DNA of 64,000 nt from Capronia americana (Eukaryota > Ascomycota > Eurotiomycetes > Chaetothyriales > Herpotrichiellaceae). The notes beneath the pieces were generated by a model, which did no database searches, was not told the origin of the DNA, and saw nothing but the letters and a program-made list of their open reading frames with translations. The position numbers and the translations under genes were made by a program. This document shows positions 10,966-20,603 of the stretch, piece after piece. The first letter of the stretch is position 1, and each line of letters opens with the position of its first letter. The DNA is taken from positions 992,001-1,056,000 of the forward strand of contig JADWQD010000003.1 of NCBI GenBank assembly GCA_016110215.1, read 5' to 3'.

Positions 10966-11511
10966 ATGACCTGTATGCCGACGATGGACACAACTACTCA
11001 GGATACAGCCAAGGTCGAGGCCAGGAAGCCTCATCCTCCTACAGCCTCGCTCCGAAAACGTGAGAAGGATCGAAGATACAGCAAATCCCGTCCGGGTTCC
11101 TTTGATAATCAGCGGCACGGTCGTACGTCACCACCACCAGCATATAGCAGTGGCGACTACCATCGAGAAGCCGACATGCAGGCCAACAGCATGAGTCCAG
11201 GTCGGGACCAGCGACATAGGTCTCCTCTGCCAAGTCATGTGCCAGCATGGGGGAAAGGAGACAGCAAAACCAGGCACGGAAAGCATCACGGTCACCACCA
11301 CCACTTCCAACGGCGCCATCACTCCGACTTGGCCAACGAAAAATCCAGGGGACGTCATAGGGGAGCAGGACGGGGTGGTTGGCGGCGTAACTCAAGCACG
11401 AGTAGTGACAGTAGCCGCTCGAGCTCGAGTTCCGGAAGTAGCTGGAAGGGGGCAAGCCGGATGAAGCAGAGCATAAAACAGATCGTAGGCCGGATTTGGG
11501 GGAAGACTTGA
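10966..11511 (+). CDS. Hypothetical His/Arg/Ser-rich small protein
   Basis: An open frame of 181 residues starts at an ATG at 10966; a second ATG at 10984 is also possible. I do not recognise a family. The composition is strongly biased. Residues 1-60 are basic with SKSRPGS- and RTSPPPAYS-like segments. A histidine cluster (HHGHHHH, then RRHH) lies in the middle. A Gly/Arg stretch follows, then a poly-Ser tract, and the end is a basic amphipathic segment ending in VGRIWGKT. The pattern suggests a disordered nucleic-acid- or metal-binding protein, but this is guesswork. It lies between the MFS carrier and the 3' end of ATG6. The frame could be fortuitous; transcript evidence would decide. Confidence 0.42.
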   Translation: MTCMPTMDTTTQDTAKVEARKPHPPTASLRKREKDRRYSKSRPGSFDNQRHGRTSPPPAYSSGDYHREADMQANSMSPGRDQRHRSPLPSHVPAWGKGDSKTRHGKHHGHHHHFQRRHHSDLANEKSRGRHRGAGRGGWRRNSSTSSDSSRSSSSSGSSWKGASRMKQSIKQIVGRIWGKT

Positions 11512-11937
11512 TCCCCGAGGATGCCAATGCTGGAAAGACTACCAGAATATCGCAGACTGCCCTCTGGACATGTAAAGAAAATTGGAAATGATGCTTTCCT
11601 CGCAGTTGACAGATATTTAATTGATTCGGGAGGGCACAAAGCTCGAGCTCTTGAGGGGTCCAAGCTTGATCAAGTAGTTTGCGTAGGCAACAGATTTGCC
11701 TCACGAAGGGTCACTTTGCCGGTTCCAGGGCTCGTACCATCACCGCAGTCGGTAGTTCAGATGCTGTCTGCAATGCAGGATCAATGTGACGTCAAGTTGT
11801 TTTCATGACATCGGAGGAGATGTAGGCGAAGCGTGTGGACAGAGAGGTCTCAGATACAGCGCTTGATGAAAAGCTCGGTCTACTTTGCCATATGCCGCTC
11901 GGTGTTCATTGGGAACACCCAAGCTCAAGGACTGCAA

Positions 11938-13500
11938 TCAATCAGACTTCTGGCTTTCCAGGTTGCTTACATGAGCCAGCAGGAACTTGCAACAGGTCAA
12001 GGCATATTTGCAAGCTTTGGTGAAGTTTTCGTCCTGATGAAAGCCAACACCAAGCTTAATGGAGATACCGCCAATCTTATCACCTTCTATCGCGTACGGG
12101 AGCACCCTTTTGGTTGACGGGCTCCGAATGACTGCTGTTCTCATGGAGGTTTTCGTATTGTTCACATCGGCGGTGGATGTCTTCTCGACATATTTTCCAA
12201 GCTGTCCTAAGCAGTCGAGGAACGCCACCATACCGCCGTCAAAGCGACGATGATTGAGAAGACGCCCAATAGCCATGTCGCCACTGCTGAACAGGTCCAA
12301 CGGTGTAATCTTGGGTTCTGGGTTGGCTGCGGCTGAGTGCAGTCCTCGATCCCTGCCTGTGGTCTGTTGCCGCTGAGCATCGGGAGATTGTTGAGGATAT
12401 TCCAACTTTTCTATACGTGACGTGCTGCCTTGGGGACGCAGACGATATCCCTGGAAAGTGAACCGGAGCCGTTCTGCGACTGTGGCCAAGAGCAACAGCG
12501 TCTGGCCCCATGCTGCGTTAATTTCAGACCAGTCAACATTTTGGTTTGGCAGACGACCAAGGCGCAGACCGTTGATGGTACCGAAATAGCCGTCATGGCC
12601 GATGCAAAAGGTGTCGTTGTAGACATTTGTACGCTGCAACCGCTCGAGGTGCTGGAAATCATGGGTTTGTTTCTCTCTGAGGAAGGTCAAGTGGGCTGTT
12701 GTTTGATATAGAGTGTCATCCGTGAGATTACGTGAAGTCCAGTATGTTTGTTCCTCTGACTCTTCTTGCTGTATCTGGTCTTCTAAATCTGCTATCTCTT
12801 CCTCCAGCTTCTTGAGCTCGAGCTCTGTTTGTTCAAGCTGCTCGTAAAGAGATGTGCCTGCCTTTTTCGCATCCGGCTGTTTCTGCCCGTCGGGGGAGAT
12901 AGTCTGTTGGGTAGACTTGAGGAAGCCGGCATATGCATCTCTTTCCCTGTTGGCGCTGCCGAGGCGCGTGGCATAGTGTGTCAACATTATTGAAGTGCAC
13001 TCCTGGCACATGGGATGATCAATGTCCGAATGGGAGGAGAGTATAGCGAAGAGATCCTCGACTTGGTTTTTCTTTGTAGACATCTTATCATCTTCCTTGA
13101 GATCCTCGTGACCCTCGGCAATCCCATTGCGCTGACCATTGGCTTTCCGCTTCGCTTGCTCGCGATGATCCCTATCGGTTAGAGCAACTTGCGACTGTGT
13201 GATCTCAATGAACGACATGTCGGCGTTGCCTTTGGATTGGGCGCCATTTCGAAACCGCGTCCCGTCCTGAGGAGCGGGGATAGAGCGTTTATGGACGGGA
13301 GGGATTGGCTGAGCAGAGACTCGGTCGTAGAGATCTTTGCGCTCTTGTGGATAGATCAAGCGGGAGATAGTCGTGGTCGAGCTGTTCAAATGAGATTTGC
13401 CTGCAGTGGCGACTAGCAGATCAAATGAGGCTGGGTTGAGCAGTGCTAAGGACGGATCAACGTCAATCGGCTGTCGACAGTTCTGGCAGTATTCAGCCAT
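11938..13500 (-). CDS. ATG6: Beclin-1/Atg6, autophagy subunit of the Vps34 complex
   Basis: An intronless gene of 520 residues with ATG at the start of the frame. Residues 5-8 form a CxxC pair (CQNC) and a second pair (CQEC) occurs near 165, as in Beclins. MSFIEITQSQVA near residue 95 matches the BH3-like region of the family. A Glu/Gln-rich coiled coil spans about 220-275. The carboxy half is the evolutionarily conserved domain with the signature NVYNDTFCIGHDGYFGTING followed by GRLPNQNVDWSEINAAWGQ. Atg6/Vps30 scaffolds the phosphatidylinositol 3-kinase Vps34 in autophagosome formation and vacuolar sorting. It is transcribed away from SCM3 with only 223 bp between the two ATGs. Confidence 0.95.
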   Translation of the reverse strand: MAEYCQNCRQPIDVDPSLALLNPASFDLLVATAGKSHLNSSTTTISRLIYPQERKDLYDRVSAQPIPPVHKRSIPAPQDGTRFRNGAQSKGNADMSFIEITQSQVALTDRDHREQAKRKANGQRNGIAEGHEDLKEDDKMSTKKNQVEDLFAILSSHSDIDHPMCQECTSIMLTHYATRLGSANRERDAYAGFLKSTQQTISPDGQKQPDAKKAGTSLYEQLEQTELELKKLEEEIADLEDQIQQEESEEQTYWTSRNLTDDTLYQTTAHLTFLREKQTHDFQHLERLQRTNVYNDTFCIGHDGYFGTINGLRLGRLPNQNVDWSEINAAWGQTLLLLATVAERLRFTFQGYRLRPQGSTSRIEKLEYPQQSPDAQRQQTTGRDRGLHSAAANPEPKITPLDLFSSGDMAIGRLLNHRRFDGGMVAFLDCLGQLGKYVEKTSTADVNNTKTSMRTAVIRSPSTKRVLPYAIEGDKIGGISIKLGVGFHQDENFTKACKYALTCCKFLLAHVSNLESQKSD

Positions 13501-13723
13501 GCTGGAGCAGCAGTGATTGAAAGGAGTTAGTATTTTGTGAGAGACGGGATGAATTACAAGAGTGACGTTGGTCGTGTCGCAACCAGAACGCGTGACGCGC
13601 CCACCACGACCACTTCACTTTCTGTTCAATTAACCTTCCCCTCACTGTTCAATTGCTGCCTTCCATACTCCGGACCAGCCTCCACAGTGAATCCTTTTAT
13701 TTCTCTCTGACTTGGTTATCGCC
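13501..13723. promoter_or_regulatory. Shared ATG6/SCM3 divergent promoter
   Basis: 223 bp separates the two start codons. It contains ACGCGT at 13588-13593, immediately followed by GACGCGC. ACGCGT is the core bound by MBF-type G1/S regulators (Mbp1/Swi6) in yeasts. Pyrimidine-rich sequence precedes the SCM3 ATG. Regulation by MBF is inferred from the motif and from the cell-cycle role of SCM3. Confidence 0.5.
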
Positions 13724-15529
13724 ATGGATTCCTTCGATATGGACGAGCCGTTCCGGAAGAGACCTCGTCTCTCAATGTTTCCCTCAGACGATCATTTGGA
13801 CGAAGACCTGGGTGGCCGGCGAAAGCGCAATGATCTGCTGCTCAAGTCTCGTTTCGAGTCTATTTTTGAAAAGTACTCTCACGACTTCTCCGGCATCGGC
13901 GACGAAATCGACATGGACTCCCTGACCGTTGTAGTCAACAATGGCCATCTACAGTCGATGGAGAACGAGACTGATCCAGGTGGCCTGCACAACATGAGAG
14001 GCCAGACCCTGTTACGAGCCATGACCGAGGCCATCGGTGAAGATGATGAAGAGGCTGGCTACTACAACGCTGAAGCCGATGAGGTCATGAACAGCATTGA
14101 GGAAATGGCTGAAAGTGCTGCCATGGCCGAAAACCAGGAGGAGACGATTCCAATGGATAGCGATGAGGAATTGTTTCTGCCTGTACATCGTCGAACCTCC
14201 TACATAACACCTCCAGAGTCGGGAGAGAGCCAGAACACTATCCGGTCCGATCCGTATAACTCCGATCACGACTCACTGTTCGAAGCGCAGCGTGCTCGGC
14301 ATTCCTCCAGTCCTGATTCATTGTTTGAATCTAAATGCGAACCGGGCGACTCGCATATGATAGATCCTCACCGCGACTACACAAGTCTGGACGGCGAAGT
14401 AGACGATGATGCTATCCTGCAGAAGTTTGGACCAAATGTGGGCCGAGAAGTCCTGACTATCATAGAGAGAGCTAGAAATGCTGCATACCAAGCCCACATC
14501 GAACCAGCCTGGCGGATCCCGACAAGCGCCGCTCCTCCTGAGCAAGTTAAAACCACCTCGAAATCCAGAACACCTCCAACCTCCACCTGTGCAGCCCCAG
14601 AGCTACACCAGGTCGGCTCCCCAGGACACTCCAAGTCATTATGGAAGCGCCCCCGGTTTCGATCTACCAAGAGAGCCGTACATCAGGCTCGGGCGAAGAG
14701 ACATCTTCGCGCTGAGTCCGAAGACCCGCTTCAAGAAGACTTTAATGACGTCGAAGAAGAGGGTCAAACAGGTTCCAGTGACGAAGACGGATCAGACTGG
14801 GAAGGAGAAGAGATGTCGAAGAAGAAGTACAAGAAGGTTGTTGTAGACGAGCAGATCCTACAAATGAGGGAAGGAACCTGCTCCTACTGCCAACGCCACT
14901 GGAGTAATCGAGGCGCCGTGTTCAGACACTGGACGAAGTTAGCAACTGAGTTCGACAAAGGCGAACTTGACGAGGATGATGTACACGACTTGGAGTATAT
15001 CCACGCTTACGTGGCAAGCAGTAATAGGGCACCCAAAGGACCCAGATTAGTCGTCTTTGACTTCAAAACCCTGGTCGAGCTGCATGAAGGCGCCGGTATA
15101 TCATTCGACGAGATCGCAGAACTTGGAGCGCTGCGGACTAAAAAAACTGGTCTTGCTTTGAACGACGTGTATGACCGATACCGCAGCATGACAGAGAATT
15201 CCGCTGCCGGTTCAGCAGAGTGGTCGGAACAGGAGCTACAGACTCTGCAACAGCTCTGCCAGAACCAGAAACGCGACATGGGTGGCTTTGCCTCCTACCT
15301 AAAGAACCGCAGCAATACTGACATCGGGAACAAACTGGCTGAGATCTGGTTGGGTGAACTGATGAACTCGGGTCAGATATGTACCGAAGCCGTGCAGGAG
15401 CAGAAGCAATGCATGCATGCCAGTCCTGGTCGCGACGGGCGGCAGCATCGTGGAGGAGCCCCATCGGCGGATGGGCTGTCCATCAAGCAAGAGCCGGGGT
15501 CTGATGACGAGCTGTTTTGTCGAGGTTGA
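13724..15529 (+). CDS. SCM3: Scm3/HJURP-type CENP-A chaperone with Myb-like domain
   Basis: A single exon of 601 residues. The start chosen is the ATG at 13724 (GCCATGG, strong context); no ATG precedes it in frame. Residues about 30-75 contain LLLKSRFESIFEKYSHDF, then GIGDEIDMD and VVVNNGHL, the Scm3 histone-chaperone motif that binds the CENP-A/H4 dimer for deposition at centromeres. The middle is acidic and low-complexity. Around residue 385, CSYCQRHW followed by FRHW looks like a small zinc-binding motif. Residues about 498-545 (WSEQELQTLQQL...) form a Myb/SANT-like segment. Filamentous fungal Scm3 proteins are much longer than yeast Scm3 and often carry such additions. The gene converges on the cysteine synthase gene with 13 bp between stop codons. 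Confidence 0.88.
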   Translation: MDSFDMDEPFRKRPRLSMFPSDDHLDEDLGGRRKRNDLLLKSRFESIFEKYSHDFSGIGDEIDMDSLTVVVNNGHLQSMENETDPGGLHNMRGQTLLRAMTEAIGEDDEEAGYYNAEADEVMNSIEEMAESAAMAENQEETIPMDSDEELFLPVHRRTSYITPPESGESQNTIRSDPYNSDHDSLFEAQRARHSSSPDSLFESKCEPGDSHMIDPHRDYTSLDGEVDDDAILQKFGPNVGREVLTIIERARNAAYQAHIEPAWRIPTSAAPPEQVKTTSKSRTPPTSTCAAPELHQVGSPGHSKSLWKRPRFRSTKRAVHQARAKRHLRAESEDPLQEDFNDVEEEGQTGSSDEDGSDWEGEEMSKKKYKKVVVDEQILQMREGTCSYCQRHWSNRGAVFRHWTKLATEFDKGELDEDDVHDLEYIHAYVASSNRAPKGPRLVVFDFKTLVELHEGAGISFDEIAELGALRTKKTGLALNDVYDRYRSMTENSAAGSAEWSEQELQTLQQLCQNQKRDMGGFASYLKNRSNTDIGNKLAEIWLGELMNSGQICTEAVQEQKQCMHASPGRDGRQHRGGAPSADGLSIKQEPGSDDELFCRG

Positions 15530-15542
15530 AGCGCACCGAGCT

Positions 15543-16877
15543 TCAAGCCAGTTTTCTGCCCTCGAGGATGTCTTCGAGAGTCGTGCGTGCTTCTCCACCG
15601 ATATCGCCTATCTGTCCCCAGAATTTGGATAGATGTCGATTGCCGGAGTCGCAGAGGATTGTGACGACTGTATGGCCAGGACCAAGTTCGAGTGCTGTTC
15701 GCAGGGCAGCAACACCTATATTCTAATATCAGCAAAGCTTCTCCCAGGGCTTTTCTTGGCGGCGAGCACGGAACCAAGCAAAAAATGGACACTTACAGTT
15801 CACGGCACTACTGCTCCCCACAAAAATGCCATCCCGCTCTACCAGCCACCGTGCCATATTCATTGCCTGTTGATCGGTAACTTTGACGGCCTCGTCGATC
15901 AAATCCATCCCACGCTCGAAATTCAAAGTTGAGCGCGTTAAGCCTATTCCCTCGACAATTGTGTCGACCTGATCCCTCCGTCTTGTGCCCTCTCGTTCCA
16001 AACTGTGGAACATAACTCCATGCTTGATCTTGTTATAAAGGCCACTTCCCTGCGGATCAGCCAGTATGACTCTGATATCCGGGTTCTGCTCCTTGAGATA
16101 CGCCGCCACCCCAGAAATCGTACCCCCAGTCCCAGCACCTGCACAGAAGGCGGCGATGTTCCCAGCAGACTGGGAGTAGATTTCCGGGCCCGTGCCTTCA
16201 TAGTGGGCGCGCCAGTTTGCTTCTGTTTCGAATTGGTTGGCGAAATAGCCTCGCCCCTGTCTTGTCGGGTCCGCTGTGTGCTGTTTCGCCAAGTTCCGTG
16301 CGCGATTCACGAAATGCTCCTGGTCGACGATCGGGGCAGGTGGGACGCGTTCCACCACCGCACCGAGTTTGAGGAGGAGATTTGATTTTTCGTGGCTTTG
16401 ATCGTTCGGCATACAGATGTGCGCTTGGTAGCCTTTCGCGCGACAAAGTGTGGCGAGGCTGATGCCCGTGGATCCAACAGTCCCTTCGTAGATGGTATCC
16501 CCTGAGTGGGGAGTGAGGAGGCCGTCTCGCTCCGCTCGTGTGATTATGCTGAGAGCAACGCGGTCTTTGGGGGAGAAGCCCGCGCCGTTGAGATGTTCGC
16601 ACTTGGCGAGGACAGTGCATTTGGTAATTTTACTGAGAGACGGGATTATGATCAGGGGAGTGGAGCCGATGGTTGACTCTATGCCGGTGCCGATAGGGGA
16701 TGGTGCAACTTGATTGATTCCGCTGGAAGAGATGGTCTCTTCTGGTTGGGCTTGAAGCTGGGTTCTGGAGGAAAGTTTGGATGTTGAGGTGTAGTATTGA
16801 CGGACATGGTCAATAATTAGAGCCAGCGCGGCGCCGGAGGCGATGCCGATGAGTAAAGAGCGTTCGTTCCATTGCAT
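15543..16877 (-). CDS. MCY1: Membrane-anchored mitochondrial cysteine synthase-like enzyme (Mcy1 type)
   Basis: Two exons, 16877-15797 and 15715-15543, join across an 81-nt intron (GTAAGT...TATAG), restoring SSSAVNCVAALRTALELG. The product has about 417 residues. ATG 16877 is the first in frame and is followed at once by a hydrophobic segment (residues about 8-23), like the membrane anchor of yeast YGR012W/Mcy1. The PLP-dependent beta-family fold is clear. Lys104 sits in GFSPKDRVAL as the Schiff-base lysine. EGTVGSTGISLA is the substrate loop, and GAGTGGTISG holds the cofactor phosphate. Such enzymes make cysteine from O-acetylserine and sulfide, but activity of the Mcy1 branch is less certain. 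The gene is divergent from the MidA-like gene. Confidence 0.9.
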
Positions 16878-17414
16878 CGTTATAAGCGTCTTGCCTTGCA
16901 ATAGAATACTGCCCAAATTGTGTGTATGGCTGCTCAACCGATGTAGGACTGGAGTCGCCCGTCGTCCTTGTGATGTCTGTCGTCAAAATTCGTTGCAGTT
17001 TTATGCTCGTTCCGGTATGCGCAGCAAGGTGCTTCCAACCATCCTCATCATAGCTGCATTTCAAACACTTCCCAGTCTCACTCATTTACTTTCTATGATG
17101 GCGTCGCATGATAACAATTCTGACGAAACCCAAGCAAACATGAGAGCCTCGTTAGATCCCCGCCTCATTCAAAAGGATTGGGACAGCAGAAAGGCGGAAA
17201 GTATGCTCCGCAGTAGCGGCGAATGATCCGCAGGAGAATTCGAGCTTAACCGAAAACGTATCTTTACTATTTCTCCGCATTCGATTCCAATCCGTCTGAT
17301 GGCAGTAGGTCACTGACCGATTTCCGTGCCGCTCACTCTCCTATCCGCGGTGACTTGAAGAGTCCTCCATCCTGGCCGCTTGCGCAAGTGGTTGACCACC
17401 TTTCTGATCCTCTG
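16878..17414. promoter_or_regulatory. Divergent region between MCY1-type and MidA-like genes
   Basis: 537 bp separate the two ATGs. A plus-strand open stretch (17097-17226) starting MMASHDNNSDETQ and ending before 17230 has no recognisable content and no obvious splice into the next gene, so it is treated as leader or promoter sequence. Confidence 0.5.
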
Positions 17415-18974
17415 ATGGACTCGCCAGCCGTGACACGCATCTTCCAACAGCTGTTCACGAGACCATCGCGAAATTGCCTTCGCCTACAATGTGCGCGGCA
17501 GCAAGATGGGCTGCGTTCAGCACCACGACTGGCCCAGCAACGACGAGCATACTCTCTCCGACGGAAAGAAGACGAGCCGGGCGGCGGTAGCACGTGGCAG
17601 CAGAGGATCGATGCCTTCCCCAAGGACATGTCGAAACAGCTTAAAGAATACCCCAGAGTTACTGCCCGGGATCTACGACACAGGACGCAGCGTCCGCGAA
17701 GAGTGAAGATGCTGACGCGAGAATTCATCGATGGTGGGCAACCAAGCTGTGTTACTGAGGTAGCAGACTAACCCGGCGCAGACAGCCTGTATAATCCAAA
17801 CTACGGCTACTTTACGAAGCACGCTACAATCTTCAACGCCGGCCAGCCCTTCGACTTCCGCTCCATCAAAGACGGCGCCGAGTTCAACCGCCTAGTCGAC
17901 CAAGGCTACATCGACTTTGAAGCCGCCTTGGACGAGATCGAACCCGACGAGACCCGCCAACTCTGGCATACCCCCACCGAACTCTTCCGCCCCTATTACG
18001 GCGAAGCCATTGCGCGGTACTTGGTGACAAACTATAAAATGACCCTCTTTCCCTACCATGACCTTATCATCTACGAAATGGGCGCCGGAAACGGGACCCT
18101 CATGCGCAACATCCTGGACTACATCTACGAACACGAACCTGAGGTCTACTCACGCACGCAGTTTAAAATCATTGAGATTTCCTCTTCTCTTGCAGATCTG
18201 CAACTCACCAGTCTACAACGGTCACCGTATGCCGCAGACCATTTGGATCATATTCAAATTCTGCACCGCTCCATCTTCGATTGGACAGAATACGTCCACT
18301 CACCCTGCTTCTTCCTCGCCCTCGAAGTCATAGATAACTTTGCGCACGACTCCCTGCGCTACGACCCCGAGACAGAAACAGCCCTCCAAGGCAGTGTTCT
18401 CATTGACGCGGACGGCGAATTCTTCGAGTTCTACGATCGGAATCTCGACCCCTTGGCATCTCGATACCTTCGCGTTCGAGAAATCGCGGCTCGATCGCCC
18501 ATTATCACGCCCATCACCCAATATCCAAAGTTTATACGGCGGCTACGACATGCCCTGCCTTTAGCCCCGAATCTAAGCCTTCCAGAGTATATCCCGACGC
18601 GGCTGCTCCAATTCTTCGACATCCTAGCCGCTTATTTCCCCGCCCACCGCCTGGTGCTATCCGACTTCAACTATCTGCCCCCGTCCGACACGGTGCCCGG
18701 CTTGAACGCCCCTGTGGTGCAAACGCGCTATCAACGGCGAAATGTCCAGGTCTCTACCCCGTTCGTCCACCAGGGATACTTTGACATTTTCTTCCCGACA
18801 GACTTCGCCATGATGGAGGATGTGTACAGGGCCGTCACGGGCAAGTTGACGCGGGTGTGTGGGCACAGGGCATTCTTGGAGAGTTGGGCGGATTTGCGGG
18901 AGACGGAGACCAGGAATGGGGAGAATCCGATGTTGAGCTGGTATGGCAATGCTAGCGTCATGACGACTGTGTAA
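17415..18974 (+). CDS. Mitochondrial MidA/NDUFAF7-family methyltransferase-like protein
   Basis: Exons 17415-17733 and 17782-18974 join across a 48-nt intron (GTGGGC...GCGCAG), giving LTREFIDDSLYNPNYGYF across the junction. The product has about 503 residues. The amino end is Arg-rich without acidic residues and ends in RRAYS, typical of a mitochondrial targeting peptide. The DUF185/Methyltransf_28 fold is shown by YNPNYGYF near residue 110 and the S-adenosylmethionine loop EMGAGNGT near 205-212. In animals the family member NDUFAF7 methylates a complex I subunit during assembly. This fungal group differs enough that the same target is only an inference. ATG codons at 17355 and 17415 are both open; 17415 fits the targeting peptide better. 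Confidence 0.82.
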
Positions 18975-19277
18975 TATGTCTGTCCCTCATTAGGCGCCAG
19001 ATGAGGAAGAAAATGAGCAGCGTTGGAACAATATGGGAACATGTGGCTCGGGACATGCATGCACATGCACGTGTTCTTCCATTGACCACATTTCGGGGTT
19101 GTTCTAACTATATTTTGGACCTCGTGTCGTGGAATCCAGGCGTATTGGTGCAAAGACACACCTAGGAGACGTTGGCGCAAGTCGTCGTAGAGTGATATTT
19201 GCCTTCTGGAAGAGCCCTCCCCTGACTCCGCATCGACTCGGAACTCCTCATGAATACTCGATAGGCACTCCCAAGTC
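18975..19277. other. Convergent 3' region, nothing further seen
   Basis: 303 bp lies between the stop of the MidA-like gene and the stop of ARPC2. A TGCATGCACATGCACGTG stretch occurs near 19055. No gene is evident. Confidence 0.6.
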
Positions 19278-20362
19278 TCATCCTTGTACTCTGAACGTCC
19301 TGCCGCTTGCCGTCTTCCTCTCCTTTTCTTCCGTCTCGGGTCGGGCACGGTTGAGAACTAATGGATCACCACGTCAGCTAAACCCACATCGATACTGGGT
19401 CAATAGCACTCACCTTGCAGGAAATCAGCTGTCCTCCGCCGCATCCGTGAGTGGATGTATGCCTTTGACGCCTTGATATGGTAATGGAAATAGTCGCGGA
19501 ACGTCTGGATATGAGAGATGACCTCTTCCCGTCGTTGCCGTGTCAGATGTCGCGGAAATAGCACTGCCACCGACATGTCAGTCCTAGTTGCACAACCCAA
19601 ACACACAACACATCGCCTCCAATACTCACCGAACGTGATGAACCCCATCTCGCCTTTCTCCCCTGTCTTCCCCACGCCTCTCAATCCCTGCAGTTCCAAT
19701 GGCGGATCACTCCTGAACAGCACCTGCGGGGCGTTCTGGATGGCGCGTCTCCTGGCGTCCACAAACTCCTGCAGAAACACCTTTGCGAAGATCCGATCCA
19801 CCGCATCCATGAACATAGTGGAGAAAATCACCGTCACACGATCGTGGCTGGCCTTGATATAGATGGCTTCTTCCTCGCGGTAGTGGATGGCCATGACCTG
19901 GCCGCCTTCCTCGACGCCCTGCGGTGCAGACTCGGAGGTGTACTTTGCGGCTTCCTCGGCGAGGGCGGCGAATTCGTCAAAGGCCCGCTCGAACGGTGCC
20001 GCCATGACGTTGCGCTTGAGCAGCGAGATGCGGTGGACGAGTTCTCCTCGTTCTTCCGGCGAGGCTGGGAGTTTGTCGAGGTCGACGAGGATGGAGAAGT
20101 CATAGCCGGCTTCGGTCGTGGTGATGTAGTTGCCGTACTCGCGCTGGAGGACCTGCTCCGCGCCGTACTCGACCAGTTCTTTGTAGCATTTTATAGAGAG
20201 CGAGATGAGGATCTCGGTCTTCGAGTTGGGGGTCGAGATGTGGAATGTTACGCCGTCGAAGTCGGACACGACTTGGTCGATCGTCGAGGGCGGGGTGGTG
20301 CCGGAGAAGCGTTCGGTGAGGATCGATTGGATGAGGACATTCTGGTAGTCGAGGAGAAGCAT
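19278..20362 (-). CDS. ARC35: Arp2/3 complex subunit 2 (p34/Arc35)
   Basis: Three exons, 20362-19630, 19563-19414 and 19357-19278, encode about 320 residues. The protein begins MLLLDYQNVLIQSIL and ends QVLNRARPETEEKERKTASG...RVQG, both ends matching ARPC2. Conserved internal marks include LVHRISLLKRNVMAAPFERAF and FPRHLTRQRREEVISHIQTF. With ARPC4 it forms the core of the Arp2/3 complex, which nucleates branched actin filaments at endocytic patches. Intron 1 (19564-19629) is 66 nt, a multiple of three with no in-frame stop, so its retention would insert 22 residues. Intron 2 (19358-19413, 56 nt) hides the true carboxy end; reading through gives a false stop after only five residues. Divergent from UTP12 with a 241-bp spacer. 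Confidence 0.95.
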
Positions 20363-20603
20363 GGTGAGAGGGGTATTGCCGCTCGGAAACTAGGGCACGC
20401 ACGAGATGGGCATGGAATTGAGGCTACAAACTATCACTGAAGGAAGGCTGCGGGGAGGTGCTCGCCGTGTCAGCGGCGGGAGCATCGCAGTCACCGACCG
20501 CAATTGCGCACTATGGCGGCTTGGCGTTTATGTAATCGCGCTTCTCCGCATTCAAAAAAAAGTTGACGGCTCCCATCGAGTTTGCGCCAGCAACCTCTGC
20601 ACC
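20363..20603. promoter_or_regulatory. Shared ARPC2/UTP12 divergent promoter
   Basis: 241 bp separates the two ATGs and must serve both genes. An A-run (AAAAAAAA) lies near 20554, about 50 bp upstream of the UTP12 start. No specific factor site is claimed. Confidence 0.5.

Noticed and set aside
19408..19413. ARPC2 ending with GECY
   Set aside because: Read-through of intron 2; the family-typical QVLNRARPE end is recovered by splicing to 19357.
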